From contig JAMOTQ010000062.1 in the NCBI GenBank assembly GCA_027068365.1, positions 1 through 42,661 of the forward strand: a stretch of 42,661 nt of DNA, given 5' to 3'. Below the pieces are notes generated by a model. The model was not told where the DNA came from. It worked only from the letters and a program-made list of their open reading frames with translations, and made no database searches. How positions within the stretch are numbered: position 1 is the stretch's first letter; each line of letters starts with the position of its first letter. This document shows positions 27,101 through 34,336 of the stretch, piece by piece. The translations under genes and the position numbers were made by a program. This DNA comes from Methanocaldococcus sp. GTDB taxonomy: Archaea; AGJL01; Methanococci; Methanococcales; Methanocaldococcaceae.

Positions 27101-27475
27101 AAGGTCTTTTAATTTTATACCTATTTCTTTTATCTTCTCTTTTTTATCTTCAGGATAATCTTTTAGAGTATTTTCATCAGTAAGAGAGTCAGGATTATTA
27201 ATTGCATGATAGATTGTTAATATTGTATGTGTTTTCCCTCCCCCAAAGAGAGAGTATATTAAGAATATATTATGCCTCTCTTTCCCGCTTAGAGTGTTTA
27301 TAAGCCTGTCAAGTATTTGCACCATAGAATCAGTAAAGTAAGTCCTTTTAAAGAATTCTTCTGGTTCTGTATAAATCCTATGGGCTGTTTTATTAATAAC
27401 ATCCCCCAATTCAGGAGCTACTTGCATATCTAAAGTTTCATCTAAAACATCCTCCCAAACTTTTAACTTCTGCAT
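24161..27475 (-). CDS. DUF499 AAA+-type ATPase of a methylation-linked defence system
   Basis: A 1104-aa ATPase of the DUF499 family (COG1483). It starts MQKLKVWEDVLDETLDMQ, with the family's characteristic statement that binding occurs at an early helical region. Walker A is LFGGGKTH (76-83) and Walker B VVFLVDEI (D201, E202). TRDMVRITRIVVRNLL forms the AAA lid. The C-terminal 250 residues are beta-rich (an Ig-like segment around GENVDIKVVITPLKGRGFDV) plus a small alpha-beta tail. DUF499 proteins occur with DUF1156 methyltransferases and helicases in defence islands. ATG 27475 follows GGGGGGATTAAT; an upstream in-frame start 17 codons earlier is disfavoured. It lies 81 bp after the methyltransferase. 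Confidence 0.85.
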   Translation of the reverse strand: MQKLKVWEDVLDETLDMQVAPELGDVINKTAHRIYTEPEEFFKRTYFTDSMVQILDRLINTLSGKERHNIFLIYSLFGGGKTHTILTIYHAINNPDSLTDENTLKDYPEDKKEKIKEIGIKLKDLQNQNIKILPIYGKGKLGQPSNPLNFGAYEVKTLWGYIGHCLGKYSIVENDDKNLTVPTIDTIRELLKGNKVVFLVDEIVHYIDNLYNSGNEDDRRYAKNICKFFDALSTALIGTDSIMILTLPMEKDGEKVEKGYNKEIVLSLHRAVERVGGAELYSPLRTEGISGGEIVEILKKRIFESIDKDFKEKIIEKYREAYSNTEIFGRFEGNLSKTYPFHPDYIATLRTIVERGNLQKTRDMVRITRIVVRNLLQEEEFPTLIMPYHINPRNEKLKGILFGKNQIFADYGGAVLDVDLSLEKFKRFSKPELAEIILRYIFLKTYPYDSPTPLEGFPKKDSIARAVYEISFFEKHALQLTDIPNTISEIEKSSSFIYLNKKDGIFWFWRVANVSQMVESKKEELLTLNIVSVHKKLEEFVKKFAVEGKGLRTKKIGNNITFFKKNDIVVSRDPQEFQDNENYKLQILIRDDVDKFTLYRIIYQYGTGTRTYRNTITVCYADKSLNKLLEITARIMACDKVKGDIKAKYKSYGEEVVQIQTSMVRSIEDDAKAEFDEFVASVFKKIAYPKDNDVEIVDATPTSKSILENVYSALVEWGKIPSNLTFEGLEYYLNEVNITFNKPIQFSELRSIIRTNTKLPFITDEQLKEAIKEGVKDLKIGIERDGRILFKRIYQNIPNYNEAGVPLDDIKENDIILPQIKALNKQINQILKEERDEVIDNKYIKVWYEVYISDSESLPLRELVEETEEGFVVKPEFVDLVINGYIVRKTEEKTIGERNEFSLKLDRHNIEGKPGENVDIKVVITPLKGRGFDVNLEVEEGELDIDHGKAPYETTWHIKIPETKKTYKLRAVSEDGVVKTDRITLTPRTDIVEVHELSENLKGGKLLEIKGIKSYDDLNLIPENLNAKVRGVFIIENDEYFKADFNNLSLDVVKYLIEEIEEVMEHKAKLDVDVIFTDEVRIDDLIFEKLKCLNEKVIFKIKKC

Positions 27476-27556
27476 ATTAATCCCCCCATTTCTAACATTT
27501 TTTATTAAAATATGGAATATAACCAACTATAAGGATATAATAAAATATATAGGAAA

Positions 27557-30541
27557 TTAAAACGCTTTGCCTTCCAAAAATCTTACCAATCTTCTTATCA
27601 AATAGATTTCATAAGTTTTATTTTTTTGTAGGATTTTATCTATCTCACTGTCTTTTTTACCTGCATATATTTCCTTAAATACACTTTTATAGTATTTATT
27701 TATTAGTTTGGCAATATTTGTTGCTTCATCAACCTCTGTTGGGTATTTGTTCTTCAATTCTTCAAGTTTAGATTTAAAGGCATCTATTGGATATGCAAAG
27801 GCGTAATATTCAAGTAAGTGAAGGATGTCTATTGATGTTTTTATTTCTGGATTTATTGGATTTATGCCCTTTTCAATTAAGAACTGATAGAGGTTTTTAT
27901 TGTTGAGTTCTTTTATTAAGTCGGGAGAGTTTAATGTAAATCCCTTATTTTCTTCTTTTATTAGTTTGTATTCAACTGCTGTTCTTGCATCAATTCCAGT
28001 TGAGATATTTAATAAGATTAAATCTCCACTACCTAATGTTTTACTACCAAATAGGATTTTGTAGGTTGTATAGAAAAGGGCAGGTTTTGAAGAGATTTTT
28101 AAAGTTCCTTCTTTTTCTTTTGAAATGGCATCTATAATGCTATATATTGTTAATGGATAGACATACTTATCGAGGATGTCTTTTGTCGTTAGTTTTCCTT
28201 CTGGACTTACAATTTCATTGTATTGGGTTATCTCTTCTAAGATACCAGCCATTACCCCATACAGTAAATCTAAATCATGCTGTCCGTGTTTTATTAATAG
28301 TTCTGCTGTTTGTCTTCCTTTATCTCTTAGTTTTGGTATTAAGGTTGAGATTAACGCCTTATCTTTTAGAGTTTTCTTTTTCCAGACGGCAATTATTGAA
28401 GTGTCTAAGGAGAGTTTGCCTCTTGATACAATGCTTTGTTTTGATTCTGTTGTGAGAGGTAAAGCCCTCGTTATCGTTAGTTTTGCCCTCTTCCATCCTG
28501 ATTCTAAGAGATTCGCCCATGAGTCGGGATTTGTGTGTGCGTAGTAAGTTATTAATAAACCATCATCTTTTAAGTGGTTTTTCATAGATATGAATGCCTG
28601 TGAGAAGAGATTTTCAAAGTGTTTTTTTGCTATTTCTTTTTTATCTTTTAAATCCATAAATCTACCCGCATTTTCAGAAACCTCTTTTTTGGCAAATTCT
28701 TGCCATTGTGTTTTTATCTCTTTGTATTTTTTGCCTATCTTTTTGAAGAATGCTTCTTTATGGTATCTTGGAATTAGTTTGTTGTTTTCAACATCAGACA
28801 AAGCCCTTTTAAGCCAGACATAATAAAAGTCAGATAGTTCGGTGTAAGGGACATCATCGGCATAGGGAGGGTCGGTAACGATAATATCAAATTGCTCTCC
28901 TAAGTTTAATGAGGTTGCATCTCCTTGAATGATTTTTATATTTGAGGAGTTATTATTTACTTTATTAATAAAATCATTTAAATTATTTGGCTTATTTGAA
29001 AGTGCAGAGGTTAGGTATTCTAAACCTCTAATAGTTGTTCTTAAAGTGCTTGGATAGGTTAATGGTATATTTAAAATTGGACATATTTCACACCAATTCC
29101 ATTGCATTGCTATTCCTCTATTAGTGAGAGTATGGGCTACTTTGTTTAAACTCCACGAGCCAGCATTCCATAATGTAGTAATAGTATTATAATCTAAATG
29201 TTTTAACAAAGCAATGCTCAAATAAGTAGCAATTGCCTCTGAATACTTAAAAGCCCTCTCCTCACTCCACCCCTCTCTTATTTTCTTCTCCTCAACTCTT
29301 TTTCCAACTTCTCTAATTAATCTTGTAATTTTTACCAAAGTTAATAACTGCCTTGGATTAAAGAGTTTGTAAAACTTGTTAAACCCCCACATAAATATAC
29401 TTAATGCCCCTCCACCACTTGCAGAATAATTCCATAAGTTCTCATTTGGCACATCAACATCTCCACTCTCTATAAGCTTCTTAACCTTCTCCTTAGCAAT
29501 CCCCAATTTTTTATTATCCTCTAAGGTTGCCTTTTCAAAAATCAAATTCCCATCTTCAATTTTAACCTTAACCAACAACCTCTGCCTTGCAAATCTCTCA
29601 TCCCCTTCATGATATTTCTTCAAAGCAAATTTTACATAAAATTCCAATTCCTTACCTTTAACCTTATTTAAGTAATGATTTCCTTCTTCATCTGCAAATT
29701 TTATTAAGTTGCCACAAAACAAACAGGTTACTTGACTCTTCCTTGACTCAATATTAGCATTAGGAACTTCAAACTCTAAACTACCAATCTTTATTTTATT
29801 CTTATCAACCCTTGCATCCTCTAACTTTAAATTATTCTCCTCTGCAATTTTATTAACATCTACAACCTCTATATCAATGCCATCCTCTGTTTTAACCGCC
29901 CTCATAAAAGCCAATCTTTTATAACCCTTTTTATTATTTTTAACTCTTGCTAACCAATAATTACCAATTAAAGGAGTCCATCTGCCACAGTGAGGGCATT
30001 TAATCTCCCAAGTTCCAATATAAACAGCAACATCATCCTCATAAAGTTCTCTAATATCTTCATCCTCTTTCAACCTTTCAGTTATCCAATTTCCCCATTT
30101 CTCAACATCTTTAACTAAACTCTTGCCAAACTCCTTAGGATACTCTAAAACTGATTTTAGAAATATATAGGTTGTAGGCAATAACTCAACTGCTGTAACA
30201 TCTAAGCCCAATCTTAAACCTTCCAAAGGTATAGAACCAAAACCAGCAAATGGGTCTAACAGCTTTTTTCCTTCAAAATACTTTTTCCAATCATTTGGAA
30301 TTCTTGGGTTAAACCTGTGAGGCGTTTTTTCATCAAGGCATATTGCATTTTTAAACCTCTCCACATCAATATCATAAGGCAATAGAGAGCCGGCAATAAC
30401 ACCCCTTGTCCCAATTAATGGTTTTCTTGTCCAATAAAATACCATCTCCCAATGTGGAGGTCTTGCCCCTCCTTTCTCCTTCTCACTCTTCTCATTAATC
30501 TCTCTTATTGGAAACTTTGGATTTTCAATAAATCTTTCCAT
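27557..30541 (-). CDS. DUF1156 DNA methyltransferase with zinc ribbon (COG1743)
   Basis: A 994-aa putative DNA adenine (or N4-cytosine) methyltransferase. The DUF1156 head has KGGARPPHWEMVFYWTRKPL. The SAM motif I is LLDPFAGFGSIPLEG (DPFAGFGS at 96-103) and the catalytic motif IV is IVTDPPYADDVPY (DPPY at 557-560). Two cysteine pairs, CPHCG (182-186) and CLFCG (273-277), form an inserted zinc ribbon, and WCEICP (483-488) adds a third pair. It is far longer than a simple methylase, so it likely includes target-recognition and docking regions. It probably marks host DNA so that the SNF2/DUF499 proteins spare it. It is the first gene of the operon; its leader overlaps a mobile repeat that may supply the promoter. 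Confidence 0.88.
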   Translation of the reverse strand: MERFIENPKFPIREINEKSEKEKGGARPPHWEMVFYWTRKPLIGTRGVIAGSLLPYDIDVERFKNAICLDEKTPHRFNPRIPNDWKKYFEGKKLLDPFAGFGSIPLEGLRLGLDVTAVELLPTTYIFLKSVLEYPKEFGKSLVKDVEKWGNWITERLKEDEDIRELYEDDVAVYIGTWEIKCPHCGRWTPLIGNYWLARVKNNKKGYKRLAFMRAVKTEDGIDIEVVDVNKIAEENNLKLEDARVDKNKIKIGSLEFEVPNANIESRKSQVTCLFCGNLIKFADEEGNHYLNKVKGKELEFYVKFALKKYHEGDERFARQRLLVKVKIEDGNLIFEKATLEDNKKLGIAKEKVKKLIESGDVDVPNENLWNYSASGGGALSIFMWGFNKFYKLFNPRQLLTLVKITRLIREVGKRVEEKKIREGWSEERAFKYSEAIATYLSIALLKHLDYNTITTLWNAGSWSLNKVAHTLTNRGIAMQWNWCEICPILNIPLTYPSTLRTTIRGLEYLTSALSNKPNNLNDFINKVNNNSSNIKIIQGDATSLNLGEQFDIIVTDPPYADDVPYTELSDFYYVWLKRALSDVENNKLIPRYHKEAFFKKIGKKYKEIKTQWQEFAKKEVSENAGRFMDLKDKKEIAKKHFENLFSQAFISMKNHLKDDGLLITYYAHTNPDSWANLLESGWKRAKLTITRALPLTTESKQSIVSRGKLSLDTSIIAVWKKKTLKDKALISTLIPKLRDKGRQTAELLIKHGQHDLDLLYGVMAGILEEITQYNEIVSPEGKLTTKDILDKYVYPLTIYSIIDAISKEKEGTLKISSKPALFYTTYKILFGSKTLGSGDLILLNISTGIDARTAVEYKLIKEENKGFTLNSPDLIKELNNKNLYQFLIEKGINPINPEIKTSIDILHLLEYYAFAYPIDAFKSKLEELKNKYPTEVDEATNIAKLINKYYKSVFKEIYAGKKDSEIDKILQKNKTYEIYLIRRLVRFLEGKAF

Positions 30542-30565
30542 TTTGTCCCCTCTTTAACTATGTTT

Positions 30566-30580
30566 GGAATATATAGTTCT
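30566..30580 (-). promoter_or_regulatory. Candidate promoter of the DUF1156 operon inside the repeat end
   Basis: On the minus strand, AAAAGAACTATATATTCC reads as a BRE-like purine run followed by a TATA box (CTATATAT). It lies about 25-30 bases before ATG 30541, which would give a start just before the GAGGGGACAAA binding site. Most of it is the terminal repeat of the mobile element, so the element would supply the promoter. Confidence 0.4.
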
Positions 30581-30745
30581 TTTCAAAATATTTTGAAAGA
30601 AACTTTAAGAAAGTTTCGTCAAATAAAGTTTTCCTATCTTTCTTAAAGGGTTATTCAGGATATATAAGGCACTGATGAACTCTTTCCTAATGGAAGGAGT
30701 TCAAACTTCATTAATAAATTTTATTCACTTTTGAAAAGAACTATA
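30572..30745. repeat. Left MITE-like element (174 bp)
   Basis: It has perfect 17-bp terminal inverted repeats (TATAGTTCTTTTCAAAA at the left, its complement at the right end) and no coding capacity. Inside are an 18-bp palindrome TTTCAAAATATTTTGAAA (30581-30598) and a long hairpin GAACTCTTTCC / GGAAGGAGTTC with a TAAT loop (30677-30702). It also has a 62-bp segment (30599-30660), absent from the other copy, that starts with its own stem-loop GAAACTTT-AAG-AAAGTTTC (30599-30617). The copy at 31052-31163 is the same element inverted. Size, termini and hairpins are those of a non-autonomous transposon; I see no transposase of its own here. Confidence 0.75.
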
Positions 30746-30755
30746 TAATTATGCT

Positions 30756-31076
30756 TTGGAGTATTTATTATTACCTTATGAAATATCCCAATTGATAAAT
30801 AATAAGAAGTTAGGTTTATCTGTTGAACAAACTATAAGGCAGTGGATTAATGTTGAAACAGATGGGTTGAGGTTTTTAATAGCAAATATGCCAGAGGATT
30901 TAGATGAAAATAAGATATATGAGATTTTAAATAAGTTTAAGGATAATATTAAGGTTAAAGATTATGAAATTATTAAAAGAGAGTTAATTAAGGAATTCAA
31001 GTTTTTGGTGGAAAATGAGATTCTATTTTATGATGTGATTAATGGTATAATTATAGTTCTTTTCAAAAGTGAATAA
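30756..31076 (+). CDS. Unknown 106-aa protein between two inverted repeats
   Basis: A small acidic, helical protein with segments such as LSVEQTIRQWINVETDGLRF and LIKEFKFLVENEILFYDVIN. It has no cysteine cluster, membrane span or signal peptide. I do not recognise the family. It sits almost exactly between two inverted copies of a MITE-like element, like cargo of a composite transposon. Its last eight codons and stop (IVLFKSE, TAA) lie within the right copy, so its C-terminus was formed or replaced by the element. It starts at TTG; there is an in-frame stop at 30732. A repeat-derived TATA-like sequence (AACTATATAATT, 30740-30750) lies just before the start, giving a leaderless or very short leader. 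Confidence 0.5.
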   Translation: MEYLLLPYEISQLINNKKLGLSVEQTIRQWINVETDGLRFLIANMPEDLDENKIYEILNKFKDNIKVKDYEIIKRELIKEFKFLVENEILFYDVINGIIIVLFKSE

Positions 31077-31163
31077 AATTTATTAATGAAGTTTGAACTC
31101 CTTCCTAATGGAAGGAGTTCATCCGTGCCTTATATATTTCAAAATATTTTGAAAAGAACTATA
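31052..31163. repeat. Right MITE-like element (112 bp), inverted copy
   Basis: The same 17-bp terminal inverted repeats as the left element, in opposite orientation. About 79 of 85 bases match across the shared 85-bp arm, and the terminal palindrome (31137-31154) is identical. A perfect 11-bp stem GAACTCCTTCC / GGAAGGAGTTC with a TAAT loop lies at 31095-31120. It lacks the 62-bp segment of the left copy. It overlaps the 3' end of the small gene between them. Flanking bases do not show a convincing longer target duplication. Confidence 0.75.
31095..31120. terminator. Hairpin inside the right element
   Basis: Perfect 11-bp stem with 4-base loop, just after the stop of the 106-aa gene. It could fold in DNA or RNA. 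Archaeal termination usually depends on U-tracts and FttA, and no long T run follows, so a role in termination is only possible; recognition by a transposase is at least as likely. Confidence 0.3.
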
Positions 31164-31218
31164 AACCAACCTCAATTATTGAATGGTTTTGCTATAAAAG
31201 AAATTTAAAATAAATTAA

Positions 31219-31425
31219 TTAAATTTTCCCTTCTAAAACAAGCTTTGCAAATGTTTCAAAGCTTCTATCATAGGTTTTTTCTACATCGTCTGGGAAACAG
31301 CAGGCAGGTAACTGTCTATTTTTTAAATGGTAATGTAGGCATTCACAACACATTCCTTTTTTAGAACAAGCTGGATAACTGCAGTTGCATCTTTTTAAGT
31401 TAATCTCTTTATTTGGACATTCCAT
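31219..31425 (-). CDS. DUF6485-family cysteine-rich small protein
   Basis: A 68-aa protein with eight cysteines in the first 44 residues: [20 protein letters not shown], then [14 protein letters not shown] and LPACCFP. It ends with the helix [14 protein letters not shown]. This pattern matches the small DUF6485 family of anaerobes and methanogens, thought to bind metal (zinc or an Fe-S cluster); the role is unknown. It is preceded by GAGGGGAT and ATG, and starts 14 bp after the stop of marker protein 5, so they probably share a transcript. Confidence 0.75.
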   Translation of the reverse strand: MECPNKEINLKRCNCSYPACSKKGMCCECLHYHLKNRQLPACCFPDDVEKTYDRSFETFAKLVLEGKI

Positions 31426-31438
31426 TTTATCCCCTCAG

Positions 31439-31888
31439 TTAGTTTTTATCCTCTTCCAAACTCTTTAAGAAGTTAGCTATTTTATTAACTAATATTTCAG
31501 CTTCTTCCTCATTTGTAGGATATTTAACCTTCAAAATAGGGATATTTTTCCTTCTAACTAAATATAAAGTTAGTTCATTTGTTCTTTGACATCCAATGCA
31601 TCCAAATGCGATTGGGGCATCTTCCATTATTATTGCTGCCTCTGCCTCTTCAATTAACGGTCCGATTAAAGCCATTCTCCCTCTAACACCAGAAGGAACT
31701 TCCACAGCCGCATATTTTAAACCTTTTTTTGGCTCTTCATCTGTTATGTTCATTGGTGGGCTGTCTATTTCTGGATTTCTAACCAACTTACCAATAACGA
31801 TATTTAGGTTTAATGGCTTATGTCCAAATCTCTCAACTAAATCTGTTAGTATTAAGCTGTTTGGAGGATAAATAAATATTTTTTTCAT
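31439..31888 (-). CDS. Methanogenesis marker protein 5
   Basis: A 149-aa protein that I recognise as methanogenesis marker protein 5. The N-terminus [20 protein letters not shown] and the central [20 protein letters not shown] with a C-x-x-C pair are typical. Marker 5 genes are found almost only in methanogens and are often near Mcr-associated genes; the activity is unknown, though the CIGC motif suggests metal or thiol chemistry. It forms a minus-strand trio with DUF2111 upstream (50 bp gap) and DUF6485 downstream. GGTGATGAA overlaps the ATG. Confidence 0.8.
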   Translation of the reverse strand: MKKIFIYPPNSLILTDLVERFGHKPLNLNIVIGKLVRNPEIDSPPMNITDEEPKKGLKYAAVEVPSGVRGRMALIGPLIEEAEAAIIMEDAPIAFGCIGCQRTNELTLYLVRRKNIPILKVKYPTNEEEAEILVNKIANFLKSLEEDKN

Positions 31889-31938
31889 TTCATCACCTTT
31901 AAAGTTATTTTGTATTTTTAAAATTTTTAAAGTTTTAT

Positions 31939-32328
31939 TTATTTTGGAAATGCATCCTCTGGTAAAAACTTATATAATTCAGGTCTTCTTGCTATTGTTA
32001 ATATGTCTTCAAATATTCCTGCGGTAATATCAACTACACCAATAGCCCCTATAATTTTATTCTCTGCATCTTTTATTGGAGTTACTATAACTGGAAGCCC
32101 TGCATAAGGTCCAGTAATTGGAGTTGCCTTTATAGTTTTCCCTATTTCAATGGCAACCTTTAAAACATAGCCCTCGTAGTTTGTGTCAACAACTTCTCCT
32201 TTTTCTAATCTTATTCCAGGTTTGTTTTTGCTTCTCATGGCAACAGGAAGTTTATTAACCAATATATGAACTGCCTTGGCTATGGGTATCAATTCTTTTG
32301 CCTCTGAGTTTTCGGATATGTTTATCAT
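31939..32328 (-). CDS. DUF2111 protein
   Basis: A 129-aa methanogen protein with the DUF2111 core: [20 protein letters not shown], then [20 protein letters not shown] and [13 protein letters not shown]. The glycine-rich strand order suggests a PAS/GAF-like sensory or ligand-binding fold, which is my inference from the AIGVVDIT pattern. It is first in the minus-strand group with marker 5 and DUF6485, and divergent from the nucleoside kinase gene. The start is ATG after GGGGGTGTGTT. Confidence 0.75.
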   Translation of the reverse strand: MINISENSEAKELIPIAKAVHILVNKLPVAMRSKNKPGIRLEKGEVVDTNYEGYVLKVAIEIGKTIKATPITGPYAGLPVIVTPIKDAENKIIGAIGVVDITAGIFEDILTIARRPELYKFLPEDAFPK

Positions 32329-32438
32329 AACACACCCCCATAAATCTTTAAGTATTAGTTTAACAATTCTATCACATTAAATATGATAAATTCTATTATA
32401 AAAGCTTTTATTAATTTTATCGTTTTGTAGGTGATAAA

Positions 32439-33341
32439 ATGGAAAAGATTACATGTGTAGGACATACAGCTCTTGATTATATTTTTAATATAGAAAAATT
32501 TCCCGAGCCAAATACATCAATTCAAATTCCTTCAGCGAGAAAGTATTATGGTGGAGCAGCGGCAAATACAGCAGTTGGGGTAAAAAAACTTGGTGTTGAT
32601 TCTGAGCTTTTATCATGTGTTGGATATGATTTTAAAAACAGTGGATATGAAAAATATTTAAAGAAATTGGGTATTAATTTGTCAAAACTCTATTACTCTG
32701 ATGAGGAAGAGACACCAAAAGCATGGATATTTACAGACAAGGATAACAACCAAATAACATTTTTCTTATGGGGTGCGGCTAAGCATTATAAAGAGCTAAA
32801 TCCACCAAACTTCAATACAGAGATTGTCCATATAGCAACAGGAGACCCAGAATTTAACCTAAAATGTGCCAAAAAAGCTTATGGAAACAATTTGGTATCT
32901 TTCGACCCCGGGCAGGACTTACCTCAATACTCAAAAGATATGTTGTTGGAGTTGATTGAGCATACAAACTTCTTATTTATGAACAAGCATGAATTTGAAA
33001 GAGCTTCAAAACTATTAAATTTTGAGATTGATGATTATGTAAATAGAGTTGATGTCCTTATAGTAACAAAGGGTTCTAAAGGTAGTGTGATATATACCAA
33101 AGATAGAAAGATAGAGATTCCTTGCATTAAGGCAGAGAAGGTTATAGACCCAACAGGTGCTGGAGATAGTTATAGGGCAGGATTTTTATCCGCTTATATT
33201 AAAGGATATGATTTAGAGAAATGTGGTTTAATTGGAGCTGCAACTGCTTCATTTGTTGTTGAGGCAAAGGGATGTCAGACAAATTTGCCAACATGGGACA
33301 AAGTAATTGAGAGATTAGAGAAATATGGGTATAAAATATAA
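32439..33341 (+). CDS. PfkB-family nucleoside kinase (MJ0406 type)
   Basis: A 300-aa ribokinase-fold enzyme. The N-terminal PfkB motif is KYYGGAAANTAVGVKKLG, and the C-terminal motif DPTGAGDSYRAGFLSA carries the catalytic Asp and anion hole (GAGD). It looks nearly identical to M. jannaschii MJ0406, which was characterised as a broad-specificity archaeal nucleoside kinase acting on inosine, guanosine and cytidine, in the ADP/ATP range of donors. It would salvage nucleosides in the cytoplasm. GGTGATAAA precedes the ATG. The nadA gene begins 17 bp after its stop, as in M. jannaschii. Confidence 0.9.
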   Translation: MEKITCVGHTALDYIFNIEKFPEPNTSIQIPSARKYYGGAAANTAVGVKKLGVDSELLSCVGYDFKNSGYEKYLKKLGINLSKLYYSDEEETPKAWIFTDKDNNQITFFLWGAAKHYKELNPPNFNTEIVHIATGDPEFNLKCAKKAYGNNLVSFDPGQDLPQYSKDMLLELIEHTNFLFMNKHEFERASKLLNFEIDDYVNRVDVLIVTKGSKGSVIYTKDRKIEIPCIKAEKVIDPTGAGDSYRAGFLSAYIKGYDLEKCGLIGAATASFVVEAKGCQTNLPTWDKVIERLEKYGYKI

Positions 33342-33357
33342 ATTCTGAGGGATACAC

Positions 33358-34275
33358 ATGGATGTAGTGGATAGAATAAATAAACTAAAAGAAGAGAAAA
33401 ACGCTATAATATTAGCTCACAACTATCAACCAAAGGAAATACAAAAAATAGCCGATTTCTTAGGGGATTCTTTGGAACTGTGTATTAAGGCAAAGGAGAC
33501 AGATGCTGATATAATTGTGTTTTGTGGAGTAGATTTTATGGCTGAATCTGCAAAGATTTTAAATCCAGACAAAAAGGTTTTAATGCCAGAAATTGAAGGA
33601 ACTCAATGCCCAATGGCTCATCAACTACCTCCAGAAATTATAAAAAAATATAGGGAGAAATATCCAGAAGCTCCATTAGTTGTTTATGTGAATACAACGG
33701 CAGAGACAAAGGCATTGGCAGATATAACTTGCACATCAGCGAATGCAGATAAAGTAGTCAATTCCTTAGACACAGATGTTGTTTTATTTGGTCCAGATAA
33801 CAACTTAGCTTATTATGTTCAGAAAAGAACGGATAAAAAAGTTATTGCCATTCCAGAGGGTGGGGGCTGTTATGTTCATAAAAAATTCACCATTGATGAT
33901 TTAAAAAGAGTTAAGAGTAAATATCCAAATGCTAAGGTTTTAATTCATCCAGAATGCAATCCTGAGTTGCAAGATAACGCTGATTATATAGCAAGCACGA
34001 GTGGAATATTGAGGATTGTTTTAGAGTCAGACGATGAAGAGTTTATAATTGGGACTGAGGTTGGGATGATAAATAGGTTGGAGATAGAGCTTGAAAAATT
34101 AGGCAAACAAAAAAAACTTATTCCATTAAAGGAGGATGCTATTTGTCATGAGATGAAAAAAATAACATTGGAGAAGATAGAAAAATGTTTATTGGAGGAG
34201 AGATATGAAATTAAATTAAAAAAAGAAGTAATTGAAAAAGCTCAAAAAGCCATTGAAAGGATGTTAAATATTTAA
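33358..34275 (+). CDS. nadA: Quinolinate synthase A
   Basis: A 305-aa 4Fe-4S enzyme that condenses iminoaspartate and dihydroxyacetone phosphate to quinolinate in NAD synthesis. Conserved regions are ILAHNYQPKEIQKIADFLGD, VNTTAETKALADITCTSANA, GGGCYVHKKF, VLIHPECNPELQDNADYI and DAICHEMKKITLEKI. Cysteines in TQCPMAHQ, ITCTSAN, HPECNPE and AICHEM include the three that bind the cluster. Length is normal for the family. It corresponds to MJ0407 and follows the kinase closely. ATG follows GAGGGATAC. Confidence 0.95.
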   Translation: MDVVDRINKLKEEKNAIILAHNYQPKEIQKIADFLGDSLELCIKAKETDADIIVFCGVDFMAESAKILNPDKKVLMPEIEGTQCPMAHQLPPEIIKKYREKYPEAPLVVYVNTTAETKALADITCTSANADKVVNSLDTDVVLFGPDNNLAYYVQKRTDKKVIAIPEGGGCYVHKKFTIDDLKRVKSKYPNAKVLIHPECNPELQDNADYIASTSGILRIVLESDDEEFIIGTEVGMINRLEIELEKLGKQKKLIPLKEDAICHEMKKITLEKIEKCLLEERYEIKLKKEVIEKAQKAIERMLNI

Positions 34276-34336
34276 ACAGTTGCTACTTTTATATTTTAAA
34301 CTATCTATGTGAATAAATTATTGTGATGGGAGGAAT

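Noticed and set aside
28176-28544. Plus-strand 122-codon open frame within the methyltransferase gene
   Set aside because: Antisense shadow of the DUF1156 gene; no binding site or recognisable protein.
31095-31120. The GC-richer hairpin as a tRNA or small stable RNA
   Set aside because: The 11-bp palindrome lies inside a repeat with terminal inverted ends and has no tRNA-like arms or larger GC-rich region, which stable RNAs of hyperthermophiles would show.
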